Shown here piece after piece: positions 59,797 to 64,000 of a stretch of DNA of 64,000 nucleotides. Source of the stretch: Leptodontidium sp. MPI-SDFR-AT-0119 (Eukaryota; Ascomycota; Leotiomycetes; Helotiales; Leptodontidiaceae). A model generated the notes under the pieces. The model was not told where the DNA came from, made no database searches, and saw only the letters and a program-made list of their open reading frames with translations. Where the stretch lies: the NCBI GenBank assembly GCA_020726505.1, contig JAHLEZ010000003.1, forward strand, positions 2,604,001 through 2,668,000. The letters run 5' to 3'. A program made the translations under genes and the position numbers. Every line of letters begins with the position of its first letter. The stretch's first letter is position 1.

Positions 59797-60753
59797 ATGC
59801 TCTCCCTCCGAACCTTCGCCCGCGCGGCCCCAAGAACCGTATCGAGATTAAGCACATCCGCCATCCGCCGTCAAGCAAGCAGACCATCAACGCTCCTGCA
59901 ATCCGCCGCATGGAAGCCATCGCGATGCAGCATATCCTCATTCTCAACCTCGTCATCGCGGAGAGCCCCAGCAGCTGAGAGTGATGTCGAATTAGCAGCC
60001 AAGATCGACTCCGAGATCCAGATGGAGAAGGAGATGAAGGAGGAAGGCAGCGGCATCCCAACCAGCGTAAAGGATTACCTCGAGAACGGACCCTTCGAGA
60101 TCATTGATACGCCTGGCCAGGAGGACGTCGTTCTTACGAGAACTTTTGGTGACGAGAAGTATGTAGACTGCATTCGCCTTCCCTTTCAACCCAAATACAG
60201 ATGAACAATCTTTTGGCTCATTTTTTGGTTACTTGTTTGTTAACTTTAACTTTGCTAACTTTTTTTGTCCTGAAGGATCAGTGTCACCTTCTCCATCGCA
60301 GACCTCAACGCCCTCGACCCAGAAGCAGACGAGGCCATGAACGACGAAGCCGACGAGGAGAAGTCCGCCGAGGAGCAAGGCGAGGAGGGAGAAAGCGATT
60401 GGGAATTCCCCGCCCGTCTGAACATCGTCGTCGAGAAAGCCAACAAGGGTGCTGTGGCCATCGAGGCAGCCGTGCAATACGGCACGATGGTCATCGACAA
60501 CGTATACTACTACACCGACGCTGCGCACGCCCACGCCAAGTCTGCGGACAAGGCGCACGAGAGACAGGACATGTACGTCGGCCCACCGTTCGGAAACCTC
60601 GACGAGGATCTCCAGCTGCTATTTGAGACATACTTAGAAGACCGAGGCATCAATGGAGCGTTGGCTGTCTTCGTCCCGGAGTATATCGAGATGAAGGAGC
60701 AGAAGGAGTATGTCCAGTGGTTGGAGAACCTCAAGGGCTTTGTTGAGGCATAG
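59797..60753 (+). CDS. Mitochondrial matrix protein of the Mam33/p32 (C1QBP) family
   Basis: Exons 59797-60158 and 60276-60753 give 279 residues. The first 55 residues are Arg/Ser/Ala-rich with no acidic residue, a strong mitochondrial presequence. The p32 fold follows: AAKIDSEIQMEKEMKEE, GPFEIIDTPGQEDVVLTRTF, ISVTFSIADLNAL after the splice, a long acidic loop (about 135-160), WEFPARLNIVVEKA, YVGPPFGNLDEDLQLLFETY, LEDRGINGALAVFVPEYIE and a C-terminal helix. Yeast Mam33 is a trimeric acidic matrix protein involved in mitochondrial translation and respiratory complex assembly. Confidence 0.93.
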
Positions 60754-61605
60754 ATGGTTCAGGAGGGAGTTGCTGCTGTATGAGCGGGAGGGAAGGACCC
60801 TTTTCTCTTCGATTTGTTGTCTGAACACACACCCCATTTCCACTCTGAACCTTTGGCGGGAGGCTGAATGAATCCTTCGTCTGTATATCACCACCTTCTG
60901 TATGTTAGGGCCTCGCAGGTGTTATACCACGGCACTTGGTGCTACGTACTTCCTAATGACTAAAGATACTTGTACTATACCAACTCGCACTTCCCCATGA
61001 ATCGCAGTGCCATCACTTTGATACATCTCTTAACTTTTAATCCTACGGGTGGGGGATATTGAGTTGTTCCCGCTTCAAGGGCCTATCTCACTTTACATCC
61101 AAACCAATTCAACCGTCTGGCGGACTCGCAACCAATTCACTGCAAAGGAAGTCGAAGTCATACGAGTATGTACTAATTTTTCTCATTCAGGTCCGCAAGT
61201 ACCAGAGCGAACGCCAGTCAATCCATCAACCAGCCGGCAAGAAGAATTTGGGGGTATAACTACAACAACAATATACAGAGCCGGCCAGACCACGTTGAGA
61301 CAGGCACGCCAAATAGACAGGAGCTAGATGCCAGAAGCCGCCACCGTATGCATCTCTCCCGCCCATCTGTCTATCTATAATATGTTTGTAGTCTCGATGG
61401 ACCACACAAACGGTTTTGGCGACCTTGATATCCTCCTCTAGCCAAGTTCCCCTCGCTCCTCGCTTATGTGAGGTATGTGGAGGGTGATGCATATTCTATC
61501 CTGTCCTGTCTCATGCTATCCACGACAGACGGGCAGACAGAAATGCAGATGCAGATGCAAATACAATTTGCAACGTAAACATAAATGTAGAAGTAGACGA
61601 GATCC
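60754..61605. other. Convergent intergenic spacer
   Basis: 3' regions of the Mam33 gene (+) and the 14-3-3-like gene (-). No supported feature. Confidence 0.5.
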
Positions 61606-62934
61606 TTAGATCGGATTCGCCATACCAGGAGAAGGGACCGCAAACTCCGGCACTGGAGCCCGTCGAGGCGGTGTGGTTCTATTCCCCGAACTGCCTGCGC
61701 CAGGTGTACTTCCCGAGCCTCCAGCTCCCAGACCTCTCCTCATCATCTTGCCGAGAATGCCAACCAGCTGTGCTGCTTCTTCGAACATCTGGTCGTCCAT
61801 TCCTTCCTTGGCGTTGTACACTTCTGAGATGGTCTGCTTGGCTAGATGACGGGATCGCTCGCGTTCGTGTAGACAGTCGTACAGGAATGCTGTGTATTCG
61901 ACTTTGACGGAGAGACGGAGAGGGTGGCTGCCCCAGAGGAGGTTGTCGGCGAGGGCGGTGGCTTCTTGGAAGTACTGTAGGGCTATGGGACGGAAGTCGG
62001 CTGCTGGGACGAGGAAGTTGGGGGCAAATTCGAGAGGGGGTGGAGTGGTGCTTGGGATGCCACCTACGGGACCGCCTTCGAGAGGGTGGGTGGGTTGGAC
62101 AGAGCTTGGGCGGAATGGGTCGCTTGGTGAGCCGCGGTCGATGCCTTTGCCTTTGTCGGGTTTGGTGACTCGTGGTGACTTCAGGCCAGGGGGTGTGTTT
62201 ACGGCGGCTTTGAGGGTGATGGGTGGGTGGTTGTGGAAGAGGACGAACAGGTGGAAGAAGCTCGCTCGGAGTTTGTGTGCTAGGACTTTGAGCTCGCCGG
62301 TCTTGACGACCATGGGTAAGACATATTCCTCTAAGATCTTGAGACATTCTCGGGTGTACCAGATGATGCGGCAGTAGAGATCAACGGATTTGGTGTCCCG
62401 AGTGGTATCTAGTCTTCGAAGTTTGCGAGCTCGGATGACTTTCTCTGAGAACATAGTGATATTGCCGAGGATTTGGAACAAGCTCTGGGAGAGCAATGGC
62501 TGGTCGATCTGGATGTTGCGAGCAAAGTTACCCAGGAACTTCATGTCTACTTCGGAAGAAGCCATTTCGTAGAAAGCGTCAACCGTGGATTGGAAGGCGT
62601 CCGAGTCGAGGATTGCGTGTAGTTCTGTCAGAAGTCCACCACTCAAGTTACAGCCAGGAATTGGCTCAGTACACAAGTAGCAGTCTGTGGTAGATCGAAG
62701 ATTTGTTTCAACAGCGATGACCGCTTTTAGCAACGGTGCGTCTCCTCGAATTGGTGCTTTTGGGAGATGTCGCCTCTCTGGTTTCAATTGAGTTGCCTTT
62801 ACGATATCGTTGATCTCCTGTAAGCTATCGAGAAAATCCTGGGTATCGAAAGGTTGATCGGGGTCTCGAGGTCGAGGTTGAGGCTCTCCAGGGATTCGAG
62901 ATCGAGGATTGGGGTCTATTCTGCGATTAGCCAT
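61606..62934 (-). CDS. Divergent 14-3-3-like protein
   Basis: Single exon, 442 residues. The N-terminal 30 residues are Arg/Pro-rich. Residues 30-230 are helical (DSLQEINDIVKATQL, ETNLRSTTDCYLCTE, FYEMASSEVDMKFLGNFARN, ARKLRRLDTTRDTKS, IIWYTRECLKILEEYVLP). After a Pro/Gly-rich insert (about 245-305), residues 312-395 resemble the last helices of 14-3-3: ALQYFQEATALADNLLWGSH, PLRLSVKVEYTAFLYDCL, AKQTISEVYNAKEGMDDQ. The HP-(I/L)-RL element and its place after a helix match the 14-3-3 ligand-binding end, but the canonical phosphoserine pocket cannot be confirmed. A Gly/Pro tail ends the protein. Function unknown; the canonical 14-3-3 genes of fungi are shorter (about 260 residues) and acidic. 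Confidence 0.7.
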   Translation of the reverse strand: MANRRIDPNPRSRIPGEPQPRPRDPDQPFDTQDFLDSLQEINDIVKATQLKPERRHLPKAPIRGDAPLLKAVIAVETNLRSTTDCYLCTEPIPGCNLSGGLLTELHAILDSDAFQSTVDAFYEMASSEVDMKFLGNFARNIQIDQPLLSQSLFQILGNITMFSEKVIRARKLRRLDTTRDTKSVDLYCRIIWYTRECLKILEEYVLPMVVKTGELKVLAHKLRASFFHLFVLFHNHPPITLKAAVNTPPGLKSPRVTKPDKGKGIDRGSPSDPFRPSSVQPTHPLEGGPVGGIPSTTPPPLEFAPNFLVPAADFRPIALQYFQEATALADNLLWGSHPLRLSVKVEYTAFLYDCLHERERSRHLAKQTISEVYNAKEGMDDQMFEEAAQLVGILGKMMRRGLGAGGSGSTPGAGSSGNRTTPPRRAPVPEFAVPSPGMANPI

Positions 62935-64000
62935 GTTGATTGATGCAAGTAATCTGCTGCATTCAGGAAAATTGAAAGATGGTTGTTGTTTTGAAGGTGA
63001 GATTGAGTTGTGCGGAGAGTCAAGGTTGTGGACTTACCAGAAAATCAACCGTGATAGCTTCTTGGTTGATGCCTGAGAAACTGAGCTTGTAAGTTCAGTT
63101 CGAGGTGATGTTCCAATAGACCTCGAAGTTGTTGTGTAAGATCAAAGTTTGAAGTTCGAAGTTGTGAAAGCTGAAGTTGTGGTTGTCGAAGTTGTAGTGA
63201 AGATATAAAAATTAATATTGCCGAGATTTGATGCCTCACCAATGCTGTCTCGCTTCTGTCCTTTGCTAGTCCAAATACAACCCAAGCTTGCCGAATTATT
63301 AGTGTATTAAGTCCTCCCAATGCTACCTGATACGAGAAATAAGATGCTGAAAGTCGATTGAAGTAATTAATGCCCTGGAATTCAAGCCACACGGTTGGGC
63401 ACTGGAGGCCGACACAACCCAACACACCACCAATCTGGAAGCACAGTCAGACCCAGGAACCAGAATACACGTGGAATGGACGTTGGACAGTGCCAACAGA
63501 CAGCTGTCACCCAATTGAGCTTCACTAACCCTATTATTACAGGCCTGTCCTCTGGCGTGACTGGCAATGGCTTGGGAGCCAATGGTTGGCTGTCCGGCTG
63601 GCAGGCAGATGATGGCTACGGCCACAGCCACCCAATTCTCAGCACGACAGTCGCCGCGAACCCTTTAATCCTTCGAGCAATGGAATGGAACGCGCACAAA
63701 GCATTTCGGCTTCTGAAGAGGGCGCAATTGCACCTGCGAGCAGCAAAAGCGGTGGAGGCTGTTGGGCGTGGGTGGGCAGCAGAAGGTGAAGTTGGGAATG
63801 CAGCGGGCCGACCCTCTGTCAATTGAACGACGCAATGCGCTACAATAAGCAACAGAGCAAGACGGACAGGGCAGAATAGGACAGGATGTTTGGACAGAGA
63901 CAATTGAGGACTTGCCGATCCCTCGGATGGACAATGAGCGTTGGGGATGCAGTCGACGCGTCGGGGCTTTTCTTTCTTCAATATCGCGTCCCAGACAACA
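62935..64000. other. Intergenic, no gene seen
   Basis: Upstream of the 14-3-3-like gene to the right edge. ORFs of 102-143 codons on both strands have no recognisable domains. Confidence 0.45.

Noticed and set aside
61679..62347. 222-codon reverse ORF
   Set aside because: Alternative frame within the 14-3-3-like gene, composition of Ser/Pro/Arg/His typical of a shifted frame.
1..64000. tRNA, 5S rRNA and biosynthetic gene cluster
   Set aside because: No T-loop plus acceptor-stem pairing, no 5S-like box and no PKS/NRPS/terpene core gene was recognised by eye; a tRNAscan or Infernal run would be needed to exclude small RNAs fully.

Overview
The window is nuclear DNA of a filamentous ascomycete (Pezizomycotina). 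Genes lie on both strands, are compact and monocistronic, and are split by introns of mostly 47-120 nt with GTRNGT donors and CTAAC/CTGAC branch sites. The families present (OHCU decarboxylase, Tcd-type dehydratase with a fungal membrane anchor, GH6 without a binding module, QDE-1/SAD-1-type RNA-dependent RNA polymerase, DUF5672, DUF6914-like) are typical of Pezizomycotina. A leotiomycete is my best guess, but that is weak inference. I saw no rRNA, tRNA, CRISPR or prokaryotic feature. I rebuilt 24 complete coding genes, most of them spliced exon by exon with phase checks, plus one gene cut by the left edge.

Layout. 1-10.5 kb is gene-poor: the start of a DUF5672 membrane protein (edge), two abutting inverted MITEs (1054-1618), a decayed transporter-like relic (about 2.9-3.6 kb) and one DUF6914-like gene (7.8-9.0 kb). 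10.5-25.7 kb is dense: GH5 glycosidase, short-chain dehydrogenase, DUF7730/F-box-like protein, Mediator subunit Med8 head-to-head with a small EF-hand protein, Nus1 (dolichol synthesis), a Ppn2-like endopolyphosphatase, a class II eIF4E (4EHP-like) and a sugar transporter. 26.4-42.4 kb holds an unknown Lys/Ser-rich protein, a 493-bp TIR element, an RNA-silencing RdRP, a second dehydrogenase, a tRNA ct6A dehydratase, a glyoxalase-like protein and an F-box/LRR protein ending in a polybasic CaaX motif. 42.4-47.7 kb is an apparently gene-free 5.3 kb with simple repeats. 47.7-63 kb holds myo-inositol oxygenase, a secreted GH6 cellobiohydrolase, XAP5/FAM50, OHCU decarboxylase, a small mitochondrial protein, a Syn8-type SNARE, Mam33/p32 and a divergent 14-3-3-like protein.

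The genes do not form one pathway or a biosynthetic cluster; most are housekeeping genes. The most unusual signals are the paired MITEs with homologous interiors but different perfect 34-bp ends, a GT-TG intron needed by the GH5 gene, a GC-AG intron in the RdRP gene, and the CaaX-tailed F-box protein. I found no convincing new multi-gene system.
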